A model generated the notes under the pieces. That model was not told where the DNA came from. It did no database searches and worked only from the letters and a program-made list of their open reading frames with translations. A program made the translations under genes and the position numbers. Shown piece after piece: positions 32,959 through 42,743 of a DNA stretch of 64,000 nt. This DNA is from CAZAFN01 sp964484795 (lineage in GTDB: Bacteria > Pseudomonadota > Alphaproteobacteria > Methylaequorales > Methylaequoraceae): positions 15,054-79,053 of the forward strand of contig CAZAFN010000004.1 of assembly GCA_964484795.1 (NCBI GenBank), given 5' to 3'. Every line of letters begins with the position of its first letter. Within the stretch, counting starts at the first letter, position 1.

Positions 32959-34052
32959 ACATTGAACCTAAACGTGATTATATCTCCATCTCTCACAATA
33001 TAATCTTTTCCTTCGAACCTTAATTTTCCATGATCTTTGCAATTCTGCTCACCTTCAAATTTTATAAAATCATCAAAACTTATGACCTCTGCTTTGATGA
33101 AACCTTTTTTAAAATCTGTATGGATTTTTGCACCAGCATCAGGAGCAGATGAGTTTTTTTTACAAGACCAAGCCCTAGATTCTTTTATTCCTGAAGTAAA
33201 AAAGGTTACTAGATCTAAGAGACTGTATCCTTGTTTTATAAGTTTAGATAGAGAGGTTTCACAAAGACCAATAGTGCTTAAAAATTCTTTTTTTTCTGAT
33301 TCATCTTCGATCAAAGAAATTTCAGATTCAATTGCAGCAGAAATATTGATTGTCTTAATGTTTTTTTTATTTCCATAATTTTCTACTTCATTGCTTAAAG
33401 AATTTCCATTGATTATAGAATCTTCATCCACATTGCAAACATAAATATATGGCTTTAGTGTTAAAAAGTTATATTCATTTAGAATTTTGACTGTATTCTT
33501 GTCAAAAGAGCATTCGCATAAAAAAACACCATCATTTAAATTTTTTTCTGCTAATTCCAACGTTGATATCAATTCCACATCAATTTTTAATCCTTTGTGT
33601 TTTTTTTTTAAATTTTCAATAATATTTTGAATTTTGGCAAAGTCTGATAGTAATAGTTCTGTTTCAATAATATGAATATCATTTAATGGTGAAATTTTAT
33701 TTTCAACGTGAGTTACATCTTTATTTTCAAAACATCTAATTAAGTGAAGAATTGCATCAACGTTATGCAGATTAGAAAGAAATTTATTTCCCAACCCCTC
33801 GCCTTTGCTTGCACCTTTAACTAAACCAGCAATATCAACAAATTCAAGTTGGTTATGTACTGTATTTTGTGAGTTTGCTATAGATGAGATTTGCTCTAAC
33901 CTTTCATCATTGACTTTAACTTTACCAATATTTGGTTCTATTGTGCAAAAGGGATAATTTTTAGACTCCGCAATTTGAGTGGAAGTTAAGGCGTTAAACA
34001 AAGTTGATTTTCCAACATTTGGCAACCCTAGAATTCCACAATTAAAACCCAT
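32955..34052 (-). CDS. ychF: YchF / Obg-like ATPase
   Basis: This 365-residue ribosome-associated P-loop ATPase has G1 GLPNVGKSTLFNALT (about 8-22), the switch region PFCTIEPNIG, G3 DIAGLVKGASKGEGLGN, and the ATP-specifying NVDE instead of NKxD. A TGS domain follows at the C-terminus (LVTFFTSGIKESRAW, HTDFKKGFIKAEVISFDDF). It overlaps the convergent aldolase gene by 4 bases and follows pth by 5 bases. It heads no obvious regulon and is part of the ychF-pth-rplY-prs run. Confidence 0.96.
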   Translation of the reverse strand: MGFNCGILGLPNVGKSTLFNALTSTQIAESKNYPFCTIEPNIGKVKVNDERLEQISSIANSQNTVHNQLEFVDIAGLVKGASKGEGLGNKFLSNLHNVDAILHLIRCFENKDVTHVENKISPLNDIHIIETELLLSDFAKIQNIIENLKKKHKGLKIDVELISTLELAEKNLNDGVFLCECSFDKNTVKILNEYNFLTLKPYIYVCNVDEDSIINGNSLSNEVENYGNKKNIKTINISAAIESEISLIEDESEKKEFLSTIGLCETSLSKLIKQGYSLLDLVTFFTSGIKESRAWSCKKNSSAPDAGAKIHTDFKKGFIKAEVISFDDFIKFEGEQNCKDHGKLRFEGKDYIVRDGDIITFRFNV

Positions 34053-34057
34053 AATTA

Positions 34058-34627
34058 TTAATTTTTAGGTAAATTATTAATAAATGAAGATTTTTTTTTT
34101 ATCACCAAATTTAGATTTTTTGCTATTGCCCTTTTAATTTGGTTTACGAGTAAAATTTCTGAATTACTAAATTTTTCAAGAACAAATATTTCTGCTTTAA
34201 TTTTCTTTTCAACAAAAAAATTATTTTTTATTCCAAATTTAATTCTATAAAATTCATCTCCAAAAAATTTAATTATATTTTTAATGCCATTATGTCCACC
34301 ATCACTGCCAGATGATTTAATTCTTATTTTACTAAAGTTCATATCCAGATCATCATGAAAAACTATTAAATCTGTGCTATTTTTTATTTTAAAAAAATTA
34401 AACATATTTAGAATTGGTTTCCCACAGACATTCATAAAACTTGTTGGTTTAAAAATTACAATATTTTGTTCGAAAATTTTTTTTTTGGAATATAAACCAT
34501 CAAACTTCTTTCTAAAAGGTGGAAATTCATAGTAATTATGAACTTCGTCTATTATCTTGAATCCGATGTTATGTCGTGTATCTTCGTATTTATTCCCAGG
34601 ATTTCCTAACCCAACAATTAGTATCAT
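34058..34627 (-). CDS. pth: Peptidyl-tRNA hydrolase
   Basis: This 189-residue enzyme recycles tRNA from peptidyl-tRNA that drops off ribosomes. It has the N-terminal GLGNPGNKYEDTRHNIGF (catalytic His in HNIGF), the KPTSFMNVCG segment, the catalytic-site region VFHDDLD, and GGHNGIKNI. It lies between rplY and ychF on the same strand, as in many Proteobacteria. Length and motifs are normal. Confidence 0.95.
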   Translation of the reverse strand: MILIVGLGNPGNKYEDTRHNIGFKIIDEVHNYYEFPPFRKKFDGLYSKKKIFEQNIVIFKPTSFMNVCGKPILNMFNFFKIKNSTDLIVFHDDLDMNFSKIRIKSSGSDGGHNGIKNIIKFFGDEFYRIKFGIKNNFFVEKKIKAEIFVLEKFSNSEILLVNQIKRAIAKNLNLVIKKKSSFINNLPKN

Positions 34628-34642
34628 CTCACAAATTAAGGA

Positions 34643-35356
34643 TCAACCCTTAGAATCGTCTTGTTCTTTACTGCTTTCCTCAGGTTTTCCTTTCTCGTCT
34701 TTAACTTCTTCTTTTCCTTCTTCAGTTTGTTCTGTTTCATCTGTTTCTTCAGTTTCATCTTCTTCTTTTACTTCTTCTTCAATCTGCATAACTGTTGGTG
34801 GGGCAATTGTAGCAATAGTAAAATCTCTATCTTTGATTGTTGGGACTACATCGACATCAATTTTTATTGAACTAATGTGAATGCTATCACCTATTTGTAA
34901 TCCACTTAAATCTGCTTCAAGGAATTCTGGGATTTTGTTTACTGGAGTTTTTACTTCTACTTCATATTTTACTATGTTGAGAACACCACCCTGCTTGATT
35001 CCATCACATTCATTTTCATTTATGAACTTTACGGGAACGGAAAGGGTTACCATCGTATTTTCGCCAACTCTAAGAAAATCTAGGTGAAGTAAATTTTCCT
35101 TTACTGGATGAAGTTGCATATCTTTTGGAAGAACTTTATATATTTCATTTTCAACCTTGATTTCACATTGTTTTGAAAAAAAATTGGCATTGGAAATAGC
35201 CATCTTAATTATTTTTTTGTTAATAGTTATAAGTATAGGGTCTTTTTTTTCGCCATATATTATTCCAGGAATCTTATCATTTGATCTTAGATTCCTTGAA
35301 TTTCCAGTACCGGAAATTTTTCTTTTTTCTGCAATTATCTGAACAATTTCACTCAT
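34643..35356 (-). CDS. rplY: 50S ribosomal protein L25/general stress protein Ctc
   Basis: This 237-residue long-form L25 has an N-terminal 5S-rRNA-binding domain (NLRSNDKIPGIIYG near 23-36), a C-terminal beta domain (the TL5/CTC type), and a very acidic Glu/Thr/Asp-rich tail from about residue 193 to the end. Low-complexity acidic tails occur in alphaproteobacterial L25 but vary in length. It is co-directional with pth (15-base gap) and prs (19-base gap). Confidence 0.93.
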   Translation of the reverse strand: MSEIVQIIAEKRKISGTGNSRNLRSNDKIPGIIYGEKKDPILITINKKIIKMAISNANFFSKQCEIKVENEIYKVLPKDMQLHPVKENLLHLDFLRVGENTMVTLSVPVKFINENECDGIKQGGVLNIVKYEVEVKTPVNKIPEFLEADLSGLQIGDSIHISSIKIDVDVVPTIKDRDFTIATIAPPTVMQIEEEVKEEDETEETDETEQTEEGKEEVKDEKGKPEESSKEQDDSKG

Positions 35357-35375
35357 TATTTTTTTCTATTACAAA

Positions 35376-36308
35376 CTAAGCAAACAAACTCGAAACAGAC
35401 CTATTCTCGGTTATTCTTCCTATCGCTTCCCCTATTAGGGGGGCTATTGAAAGTTGTTCAATTTTAGATGATTTCTTAATGTCATCTCTAGCCAGAATAC
35501 TATCAGTTATAAACATTTTATCAATCGGTGATTTTTTTATTCTATCAACTGCTGGCGGTGATAATACTCCGTGTGTTATATAAGCGGAAACAGATTCAGC
35601 ATTCTTTTGTTTTAATGCCTTTGCAGCATTAGTTAAAGTTCCAGCAGTATCGCAGATGTCATCAATTAGTATGCAGTGTTTTTTTTCCACTTCACCTATA
35701 ATATTCATTACTTCTGATTCGCCTGCTTTTTCTCTTCGTTTGTCGATAATAGCAAGCTCACAATCTACTCTTTTTGCAATTGCTCTAGCTCTTACAACTC
35801 CTCCAACATCTGGAGAAACTATAATGAAATCCTTTCCACCAAATTTTTTCTTTATATCATCTATAAAAACTGGGGCTGCAAAAAGATTGTCAGTTGGAAT
35901 ATCGAAAAATCCCTGGATTTGACCCGCATGGAGATCAACCATCAACGCTCTATCAGCACCTGCTATGCTAATTAGGTTTGCAACTAGTTTTGCAGAAATC
36001 GGGGTTCTTGGCCCAGACTTTCTATCCTGTCTTGCATAACCATAGTAAGGCATTATAGTAGCTATTGATTTAGCAGACCCCCTTTTTAAAGCATCAATAA
36101 CTATTAAAAGTTCCATTACATGATCATTTGCTGGGTATGATGTGGATTGAATTACAAAAACATCTTCTCCTCTTACATTTTCCTGAAGTTCAACAAAAAT
36201 TTCTTTATCAGGAAATGTCTTTATTGTGGCATCAACTAACTTAATTCCAAGATATTTAGATATGCTTTCTGCAAGAGGGATGTTGCTATTTCCAGAAACT
36301 ATTTTCAT
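35376..36308 (-). CDS. prs: Ribose-phosphate pyrophosphokinase
   Basis: This 310-residue enzyme makes PRPP from ribose-5-phosphate and ATP for nucleotide, His and Trp synthesis. Visible motifs are the flexible-loop [48 protein letters not shown] and the PRPP-binding loop [12 protein letters not shown]. It precedes the L25 gene in the minus-strand run. Normal length and complete. Confidence 0.97.
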   Translation of the reverse strand: MKIVSGNSNIPLAESISKYLGIKLVDATIKTFPDKEIFVELQENVRGEDVFVIQSTSYPANDHVMELLIVIDALKRGSAKSIATIMPYYGYARQDRKSGPRTPISAKLVANLISIAGADRALMVDLHAGQIQGFFDIPTDNLFAAPVFIDDIKKKFGGKDFIIVSPDVGGVVRARAIAKRVDCELAIIDKRREKAGESEVMNIIGEVEKKHCILIDDICDTAGTLTNAAKALKQKNAESVSAYITHGVLSPPAVDRIKKSPIDKMFITDSILARDDIKKSSKIEQLSIAPLIGEAIGRITENRSVSSLFA

Positions 36309-36324
36309 CTATTTAAAACTTTTA

Positions 36325-37065
36325 TTAGTTATCTTTTATACCAACTAGACTAATTTGCCTACCACAATTTTCAATTCCTTGATTTTTGTAGTATCTATGA
36401 CTAAAAAATTTTTTAGGATTACTAAAAGTATCTTGATTAGAGATGCTATAATTCAACACATTTAATTTCTGTAATTTAAACTCTATAAATTTTGAAAAAT
36501 CAAAAAAAATTGAATTGTCCTTATAATGAATAAGTTTTAAGTAATCAGTGTGGTTTTTTTTTAAGACTTCAATAAAGTCCTTTCTGATATGGAACGATTT
36601 TTTTTTTAGATGGGGTCCAACCAAAAAAACCAGATCTTGAATCAAGTCACCAGAATTGATGAACATTTTAACAGTATTTTCAATTATTCCTAAAATAGTT
36701 CCTTTCCATCCTGCATGAATTATTCCAAAATTTTTTTTACCCAATATTATTATTGGCGCACAATCAGCCGTTAGTATTCCTAGCAAAATATCATTCCTAT
36801 TTGTAACCATTCCATCACCATATGCAGGTATTTTTTTTTTGTTATCAATGAAAACAACTCTATTTGAATGTACTTGATTAAGCAGAATTATTTTTTTTTT
36901 TGAATTAATATAACTTTTTGCAATTTCACGATTTTTTTCCACATTTTTTTTACTATCTCCTTTTTTAAAAGCACAATTTAGAGAAAAGAAATTTCCTTTA
37001 CTTGTTCCACCTGATCTAGTGCAAAAACAGAAGGAAAATTTTTTATCAATTTTTTTTTTTAACAA
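36325..37065 (-). CDS. pgeF: YfiH/PgeF (LACC1-like) purine nucleoside-acting multicopper-fold enzyme
   Basis: This 246-residue protein of the DUF152 family has TADCAPIIILG (zinc Cys), HAGWKGTILGIIENT (zinc His), VHSNRV and the LVGPHLKK segment. Members were named polyphenol oxidase or laccase, but YfiH/PgeF is known to edit cytoplasmic peptidoglycan precursors and LACC1 has nucleoside phosphorylase/deaminase activity; the physiological role here is open. It follows the MidA-like gene by 3 bases on the same strand. Confidence 0.85.
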   Translation of the reverse strand: MLKKKIDKKFSFCFCTRSGGTSKGNFFSLNCAFKKGDSKKNVEKNREIAKSYINSKKKIILLNQVHSNRVVFIDNKKKIPAYGDGMVTNRNDILLGILTADCAPIIILGKKNFGIIHAGWKGTILGIIENTVKMFINSGDLIQDLVFLVGPHLKKKSFHIRKDFIEVLKKNHTDYLKLIHYKDNSIFFDFSKFIEFKLQKLNVLNYSISNQDTFSNPKKFFSHRYYKNQGIENCGRQISLVGIKDN

Positions 37066-37068
37066 ATC

Positions 37069-38118
37069 TTATCCTCTAAAAGCATCGATATTCATATTTT
37101 TATTAGTTATAAACAAACACTTTATCAAACCACCCATTCCTTTTGGATCAGTTAAACGATTAAATTGATAATTTAAGATGGACTGTGTTTTATTGGAATT
37201 ATTATTTTTAAGCAATGTCATTAATCTTTCATTAATGCCGTAAAAAAACAAAAATTTCTTTTGCGAGATTGGTCCATAATTATATAGACCAAATGAGTTG
37301 GATTGTTCTTTTATTTTTTCAAAATCCACATGATATGTAATGTCGGATTCAAATACATTTTCTAAAAAATTGGCTTTCTTGGATTTTGAAATTACCTGTA
37401 GAGTGTCTATTTTTTTTTTAAGGTAAGGTCCATAGTCAAAAATTAAAACTCCTCCACCATAAATTTTTATTTGTTGAAAAATTTTATTTAAATAAAGATC
37501 AGTTAAGGGTGATGTTTCAATAACATCGCCATTAATTGATTTCGATTTAATTTCATTTTTAAAATTATTTTTTTGGTAAACAATTTTAAAAAATCCGTTT
37601 TTCACAGTTATTCTTTTTTCATACCAATGATTCTTTATCATTTCAAATTGATTGATTGGCAATGCATCAAAAAACTCATTACAAATAAAAAAATATGGCT
37701 CCTTTTTTAATCTAAAATTCTTAAGAATGTTGATTTTAATATTTTGGTTCCTAAATTTTTTTATTTTTTTTTTTTGTAATATTTTTTTTATTTGTGATTT
37801 GTCATACAAAAAAATATTGAGTTTTTTTTTTAAGTTTTTAGACTTTGTTGTTATTAAATCTTCAATCAAAGTGCCATTTCCAGGTCCCAGTTCACAAAAA
37901 TTCTTTAGTTTTTGACTCTTCAACATTGTAATTATAAATATAGAAACGCATTCCCCAAACATTTGGCTAACTTCTGGAGATGTTATAAAATCAGAGCCAA
38001 TTTTTTTTTTTTCGTAGTATCCAATTTCTCTATCATAAAGGCAAAAATGGACAAACCGGCTTAATGAAATGGATCCATTTTTGTTAATAATATCTTTTAT
38101 TTTTTGAAGTCTTTCCAT
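37069..38118 (-). CDS. MidA/NDUFAF7-like SAM-dependent protein methyltransferase (DUF185)
   Basis: This 349-residue Rossmann methyltransferase has the N-terminal SLSRFVHFCLYDREIGYY segment, SPEVSQMFGE, the SAM loop ELGPGNGTL, FICNEFFDALPINQFE, and a late DYG segment. The mitochondrial homologue NDUFAF7 dimethylates an arginine in NDUFS2 during complex I assembly, so a role in respiratory complex maturation is plausible. It overlaps lgt by 35 bases. pgeF-midA-lgt is a recurrent alphaproteobacterial cluster. Confidence 0.87.
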   Translation of the reverse strand: MERLQKIKDIINKNGSISLSRFVHFCLYDREIGYYEKKKIGSDFITSPEVSQMFGECVSIFIITMLKSQKLKNFCELGPGNGTLIEDLITTKSKNLKKKLNIFLYDKSQIKKILQKKKIKKFRNQNIKINILKNFRLKKEPYFFICNEFFDALPINQFEMIKNHWYEKRITVKNGFFKIVYQKNNFKNEIKSKSINGDVIETSPLTDLYLNKIFQQIKIYGGGVLIFDYGPYLKKKIDTLQVISKSKKANFLENVFESDITYHVDFEKIKEQSNSFGLYNYGPISQKKFLFFYGINERLMTLLKNNNSNKTQSILNYQFNRLTDPKGMGGLIKCLFITNKNMNIDAFRG

Positions 38119-38884
38119 AAGTTAATAATAAAATTCCAACTAAAAACATTGGGATAGATAGCAATTGTCCCATTGTCAAATTACCTAAAATAAATCCTAA
38201 ATGTTGGTCAGGTTCGCGAAAAAATTCTAATAGGAATCTTGCAGAAGAATAAAGAATTAAAAAAACGGAAAAAATATTTATTTTTATATAATACTTATTT
38301 TTATAAAAAAAATTAATAATAATGAAGATTATGATTCCTTCAAATAATGCTTCATAAAGTTGACTTGGATGTCTAAGAATTCCAGATTTTTCATACAAAA
38401 CACCCCATTGCGAATTTGTAGGTCTTCCAATTAATTCTCCATTTACAAAATTGGCTAATCTGCCTAGAAAAATTCCTATTGGAGCACAACTTGCGACAAG
38501 ATTTGACAGTTCTAAAAAACTAACCTTTTTCAATCTAGAGAAGATTATTGTTGATAATATTAAGCCAATCAGTCCACCATGAAATGACATGCCTCCTCTC
38601 CATATATAAAAAATTTCTTGTAGATTATCAAAATAGAAGTTTAAATTATAGAAAAATACATAACCTAATCTCCCTCCCAATATTACACCAATAATCGCCC
38701 ATGTTAGAAAATCATCTATTAATCCTGAGTCCAATTTTATAAAGTTGTTCTTAATAAGATAATGTGAAAAAAATACACTAAAAATAAAACCAAATAGATA
38801 AGAAAGAGAATACCAATATACATTTAACCCAAACAATTTAAATGCAACAGGATCCAAATTATGTAAATATACGAATTCATTCAT
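38084..38884 (-). CDS. lgt: Prolipoprotein diacylglyceryl transferase
   Basis: This 266-residue inner-membrane enzyme attaches diacylglycerol to the lipobox Cys of prolipoproteins. It has about seven transmembrane segments, GGRLGYVFFYN, GGMSFHGGLIG with the essential His, the signature GRLANFVNGELIGR, and RHPSQLYEA. It overlaps hldD by 8 bases upstream and midA by 35 bases downstream. Confidence 0.95.
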   Translation of the reverse strand: MNEFVYLHNLDPVAFKLFGLNVYWYSLSYLFGFIFSVFFSHYLIKNNFIKLDSGLIDDFLTWAIIGVILGGRLGYVFFYNLNFYFDNLQEIFYIWRGGMSFHGGLIGLILSTIIFSRLKKVSFLELSNLVASCAPIGIFLGRLANFVNGELIGRPTNSQWGVLYEKSGILRHPSQLYEALFEGIIIFIIINFFYKNKYYIKINIFSVFLILYSSARFLLEFFREPDQHLGFILGNLTMGQLLSIPMFLVGILLLTYGKTSKNKRYY

Positions 38885-39842
38885 TATTGAGGTGATTCCT
38901 TATATAATCTGTAACTCCCTCTTCGAGAGATAAAAATTTTTTTTTAAACCCTGCATTTCTTAACTTTTGAATATTTGCTTTTGTGAAGTATTGATATTGT
39001 TTTCTAATATTATTTGGTGTGTTAACATATTTTATTTTTTGTTCTGCATTGCAATTTTTAAATACGGCTTTAGCTAGATCTTTGAAGCTTCTTGGTTGAC
39101 CGCTACCAACATTAAATAATCCATCTATTTTAGCATTTTCAGCAAACCAACATATTATATCAACTACGTCTTTAACATAAATAAAATCTCTTAGTTGTTC
39201 TCCATCTTTGTATTCTGGATTATGAGATTTGAAAAGTCTGACTTCTGATTTTTTTTTAATTTTTTGGTATATTTTCAAGGCTATGCTTCTCATTTCGCCC
39301 TTATGATTTTCATTTGGTCCATAAACATTAAAAAATTTAAGTCCAACACATTGCGCAGGGGTTATATTCATCTTTGTCTTGTTTGCTACAAATTTATCAA
39401 CAATATGTTTAGACCAACCATAAACATTCAAAGGTAAAAGTTCTGATAGATAATTACTTGAATCATTGTCGATAAAATCATTTTCTCCATTTCCGTATGT
39501 TGCTGCTGAAGAAGCATAAATAAATCTTTTTTTTTTTTTTACGCACCAATCCCATAGAAAAATTGAAAGATTAATATTGTTTTCAACAATGAGTCTTACA
39601 TTTTTTTCTACAGTTGATGTGATTGCTCCTAAATGAATTATGAGTTCTATGGATTTATGATTTTTTTTTAAAAAATTATGTAAATTTTTTGGTGATACTT
39701 TCAAAATAGAATCACAGTTAAAATAATCTGAGTTTTCCTTATTTTTCCAATCTACTGAGACTATTTGTGTTTTTTTAGATTTAGAAAGATGGTTGACTAA
39801 ATTTGAACCAATAAACCCTGCACCTCCAGTAACCAAAATCAT
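38877..39842 (-). CDS. hldD: ADP-L-glycero-D-manno-heptose-6-epimerase
   Basis: This 321-residue extended SDR epimerase has GGAGFIGSN at the NAD site, HLGAITSTVE, the YGWSK catalytic Tyr/Lys segment, FFNVYGPNENHKGEM and RDFIYVKDVV, and ends with KYQYF-type features (YQYFTKANI). These are HldD/RfaD family marks. It supplies heptose for lipopolysaccharide inner core. No other LPS core gene is present in the window, so the sugar's use cannot be checked. A plain UDP-sugar epimerase is the alternative, less likely given the HKGEM motif. Confidence 0.85.
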   Translation of the reverse strand: MILVTGGAGFIGSNLVNHLSKSKKTQIVSVDWKNKENSDYFNCDSILKVSPKNLHNFLKKNHKSIELIIHLGAITSTVEKNVRLIVENNINLSIFLWDWCVKKKKRFIYASSAATYGNGENDFIDNDSSNYLSELLPLNVYGWSKHIVDKFVANKTKMNITPAQCVGLKFFNVYGPNENHKGEMRSIALKIYQKIKKKSEVRLFKSHNPEYKDGEQLRDFIYVKDVVDIICWFAENAKIDGLFNVGSGQPRSFKDLAKAVFKNCNAEQKIKYVNTPNNIRKQYQYFTKANIQKLRNAGFKKKFLSLEEGVTDYIRNHLNNE

Positions 39843-39875
39843 ATTAATCTCAATTGTTTTAAGTAATTTTTATAG

Positions 39876-40064
39876 TTAAGAAAGAACCTTCAATATAAGG
39901 AAACTTATTAAATAAGTTACCAAAACAAAACATATGGAATTTATTACATATTTTCTATTTCTATTTATAGTACTTTTTAACGATTTATGAAACCAGATTA
40001 ACCAAATTATGAAAGATATGAAATAAAAAATTAGTAAGAAAATAATTAGTGAATCTTTAATCAT
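39876..40064 (-). CDS. Possible small two-helix membrane protein
   Basis: This 62-codon frame upstream of hldD on the same strand (33-base gap) encodes two hydrophobic segments (about 4-24 and 43-60) around a basic Lys/Arg-rich loop. No family is recognised. It would fill what is otherwise a 300-base gap. Any AT-rich stretch easily encodes hydrophobic residues, so this is tentative. Confidence 0.4.
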   Translation of the reverse strand: MIKDSLIIFLLIFYFISFIIWLIWFHKSLKSTINRNRKYVINSICFVLVTYLISFLILKVLS

Positions 40065-40144
40065 AAATCAATATATTGTGTTTATTTTTAATTTGAATAC
40101 TATAAGTTGTTGTGTATTTCACACTAATATATTATTATTACGTA

Positions 40145-40645
40145 ATGGAATTTGACAGTCAAAAAAAAATTATTAAATATAATAATCCAATAGACTGTAT
40201 AGAAGACTTTGTTTACAAATATGATGTTGACTTTTTAAGAGATTCCCCAAATGATTTGACACTAAATTTTAAAGGGTTGTGGAAGAATTATAACATTTCA
40301 ATAAATTGGGATGAATTTAATGAAATTATTAATATAAGTAGTTATTTTGAAATAAAAAAAAAAAATATAAGTAACGAAATATATTCATTAATTTCTATCA
40401 TAAATAAGAAAGTAAATTTAGGTTATTTTAATTATTGTACAAAATTACAAACAGTTTTTTTTAACTACAAAATTTCAGTAAAGGGGATTAATTTTCTGAC
40501 CAGAGAACAGGTTGAGAGTTTTATTGATGTGGTTGCAAATGAATGTGACAAATATTTCCCAGTATTTTATGTTTTTATTCATAAAAAGCAGGATAGCAAC
40601 TTTGCCTTAGATGCTGCTCTTGTTGATACATACGGTGAGGCATGA
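40145..40645 (+). CDS. YbjN-domain protein (probable type III secretion chaperone-like fold)
   Basis: 166 residues from the ATG at 40145. The frame opens 11 codons earlier with an implausible Tyr-rich leader. The layout (an alpha helix, alternating strands around LTLNFKGLWKNYNISINWDE, YSLISIINKKVNLGYF, then a C-terminal helix FIDVVANECDKYFPVF) is that of alphaproteobacterial YbjN proteins, which sit next to proC as here. The acidic C-terminus is conserved in that group. Function is unknown. It overlaps proC by 4 bases. Confidence 0.75.
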   Translation: MEFDSQKKIIKYNNPIDCIEDFVYKYDVDFLRDSPNDLTLNFKGLWKNYNISINWDEFNEIINISSYFEIKKKNISNEIYSLISIINKKVNLGYFNYCTKLQTVFFNYKISVKGINFLTREQVESFIDVVANECDKYFPVFYVFIHKKQDSNFALDAALVDTYGEA

Positions 40646-41445
40646 ATGAATCTTTGATTTTAGGTTGTGGAAATCTTGGTAATATAATTCTTGATGGTTT
40701 CTCAAAAAAAGGAAAGAAGGTAATTGTTTTTGAAAAAAATAAAACAATAAAAAAAAATTTAAAAAAAAAAGATGTTTTAACGGTAAATAATCTTAAAGAT
40801 GTTAAGTGGGAAAGAATTGAATATGTAATGATTTGCGTTAAGCCTATCGATTCAATAGGCCTGTTAAATCAGTTGAAAGAGAATATCTTACCTAATTGTA
40901 GCGTGATATCTTTTGTAGCTGGGTTAAAAATTAAAAAAATTAAATCATTATTAATTCAAAATATTAATGTATTTAGATTTATGCCGAATATCTTAATTGA
41001 GGTCGGAGAAAGTGCCACCGGAATTTTTACAGATTTAGTGGATGAGAAAAAAAAAATAAATCTAATCAAAGATTTTTCCTTCTTTGGTTATTTAAAATGG
41101 TTGAGCAAGGAAGATGAAATGGATCTTTTTACCTCATTATATGGGGGAGGACCGGCCTATATTTTTTATTTTCTTGAATGTTTGGTCAAAATTTCAGAGA
41201 AAAGTGGTTTAGACTCTGAAGCTTCAAGAAAATTGGTCATTTCCTTGTTGAATGGGACAAGCAAATTGATTAAAAAAGATAATCAAGATTTCTCATCTAT
41301 CGTAGATAAAGTAACTAGTAAAGGTGGAACAACTGAAAAAGCTATAAATTTTTTTGAGGAAGACCAAAAGTTTTTTAAAATCATCAGTGAAGGCATTTTA
41401 AGAGCAAAGAATAGATCAATGGAAATTTCTAAAAAATTGGATTGA
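40642..41445 (+). CDS. proC: Pyrroline-5-carboxylate reductase
   Basis: This 267-residue enzyme performs the last step of proline synthesis, using NAD(P)H. The N-terminal GCGNLGNIILDGF binds the nucleotide. VKP and FMPNILIEVGESATGIF follow, then YGGGPAYIFYFLE and the C-terminal VTSKGGTTEKAINFFE signature. It is coupled to the YbjN gene by a 4-base overlap, a common alphaproteobacterial pair, and converges on the EnvZ-like kinase gene. Confidence 0.95.
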   Translation: MNESLILGCGNLGNIILDGFSKKGKKVIVFEKNKTIKKNLKKKDVLTVNNLKDVKWERIEYVMICVKPIDSIGLLNQLKENILPNCSVISFVAGLKIKKIKSLLIQNINVFRFMPNILIEVGESATGIFTDLVDEKKKINLIKDFSFFGYLKWLSKEDEMDLFTSLYGGGPAYIFYFLECLVKISEKSGLDSEASRKLVISLLNGTSKLIKKDNQDFSSIVDKVTSKGGTTEKAINFFEEDQKFFKIISEGILRAKNRSMEISKKLD

Positions 41446-41447
41446 TT

Positions 41448-42743
41448 CTAACTATCAAATATTATTGAAAAGCATGAACCCTTAAGTTTTTTGGAATCAG
41501 ATAAGTTGATTTTGCCTTTTATTTTCTTTGTAAGTTCATTTGCAATGCTTAGACCTAGTCCAGATCCGCCTTGATTTAAGTTTCTTGAATTATCAATTTT
41601 ATAGAATGGTTTAAAAACTTTTTCTTTGTGCCGTGGATGAATTCCCGGACCATCATCATCTAATTCTATTACTAATGTTTTAGATTTTTTTTTTGCTGAT
41701 ATAATAATTTGATTGCCATATCTAGAAGCGTTTTCAAACAGATTAAAAACAATTCTATATAGACTGTTTTTGTCTGTATTTAATGTTAGAGTTTTTTTGC
41801 ATACAACTGAGATATTCTTATTTTTATATTTAGACGAATTAATTACTTCTTTTATTAGATCAAGAATATTAACTTTAGAAAACTTTTTGATGTTAACTTT
41901 TTCAGAATAATCAAGATATTCCTTTAGAAAAATTTGCATTGTTTCAACATCTTTTTTTATTGAATTGATTTCCGGTTGTTCCCTTAATAATTCTAGCCTT
42001 AATTTGATTCTAGTTATGATCGTTCCAAGGTCATGAGAAATTCCAGCCAAAAAACTGGTTCTTTGTGATATATAATTATTTATCCTCATTCTCATTTTCA
42101 TAAAAGCATTTCCAGCCAATCTAATTTCCATTGCTCCTTCAGGTTTGAATTTTTTTATTTTTTTCCCTTGCCCAAAATCTTCAGCTGATTTAGCCAAACG
42201 ATATATTGCTCTAATTTGTATTCTGAGAAACAAAAAAGCTATTATTGATAAAACTAAAGACGAAGAAATAATCCACAAAAAAAGAATTGTGGGAGTTTCA
42301 CTTAATAGATATTTTCTTGGAAACTTTATTGATAATTTTTTACCATCTACTATTGGCAACAGTTTTACAGAATCTTTTTCAAATACAATATCTATTCCAC
42401 CCCCAACTCTATTACTAATATTTCTGTGAATTCTTTTTTCAAAAAAAGAACTTTCTGTTAAAGAATTGTCATAAATTATTTTGTCAATGGAAAATTCAAT
42501 GTTTAATGTTTTGGCAATTTCTTGAGTTTTTTTTAGGCCCTCCTTTTCATATTCATTAATTAGTAAGTTAACCTGATTAACTGCAATATTTGAAAATCTA
42601 TTGATGATTTTTTCCCAATGCCTATCATAAAAAAAAAATATTGCTAAGCATTGAGTAAGAATTAATGGAAGAAAGAAAATTAGTAATAATCTAGGCAATA
42701 GTTTCTTTGGAAGAAATCTTTTAAATTTCTTGATCATATTCAC
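41448..42743 (-). CDS. EnvZ-like osmosensing histidine kinase
   Basis: This 431-residue sensor has a transmembrane segment near 16-36, a periplasmic domain of about 110 residues, a second segment near 150-172 and a HAMP domain. Its core has the dimerisation His in SHDLGTIITRI, where the usual SHDLRTPLTRI has Arg-Thr-Pro-Leu. The ATPase domain is intact (NLFENASRYG, DDDGPGI, GGSGLGLSI). It overlaps the OmpR-like gene by 23 bases and is certainly its partner. Confidence 0.88.
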   Translation of the reverse strand: MNMIKKFKRFLPKKLLPRLLLIFFLPLILTQCLAIFFFYDRHWEKIINRFSNIAVNQVNLLINEYEKEGLKKTQEIAKTLNIEFSIDKIIYDNSLTESSFFEKRIHRNISNRVGGGIDIVFEKDSVKLLPIVDGKKLSIKFPRKYLLSETPTILFLWIISSSLVLSIIAFLFLRIQIRAIYRLAKSAEDFGQGKKIKKFKPEGAMEIRLAGNAFMKMRMRINNYISQRTSFLAGISHDLGTIITRIKLRLELLREQPEINSIKKDVETMQIFLKEYLDYSEKVNIKKFSKVNILDLIKEVINSSKYKNKNISVVCKKTLTLNTDKNSLYRIVFNLFENASRYGNQIIISAKKKSKTLVIELDDDGPGIHPRHKEKVFKPFYKIDNSRNLNQGGSGLGLSIANELTKKIKGKINLSDSKKLKGSCFSIIFDS

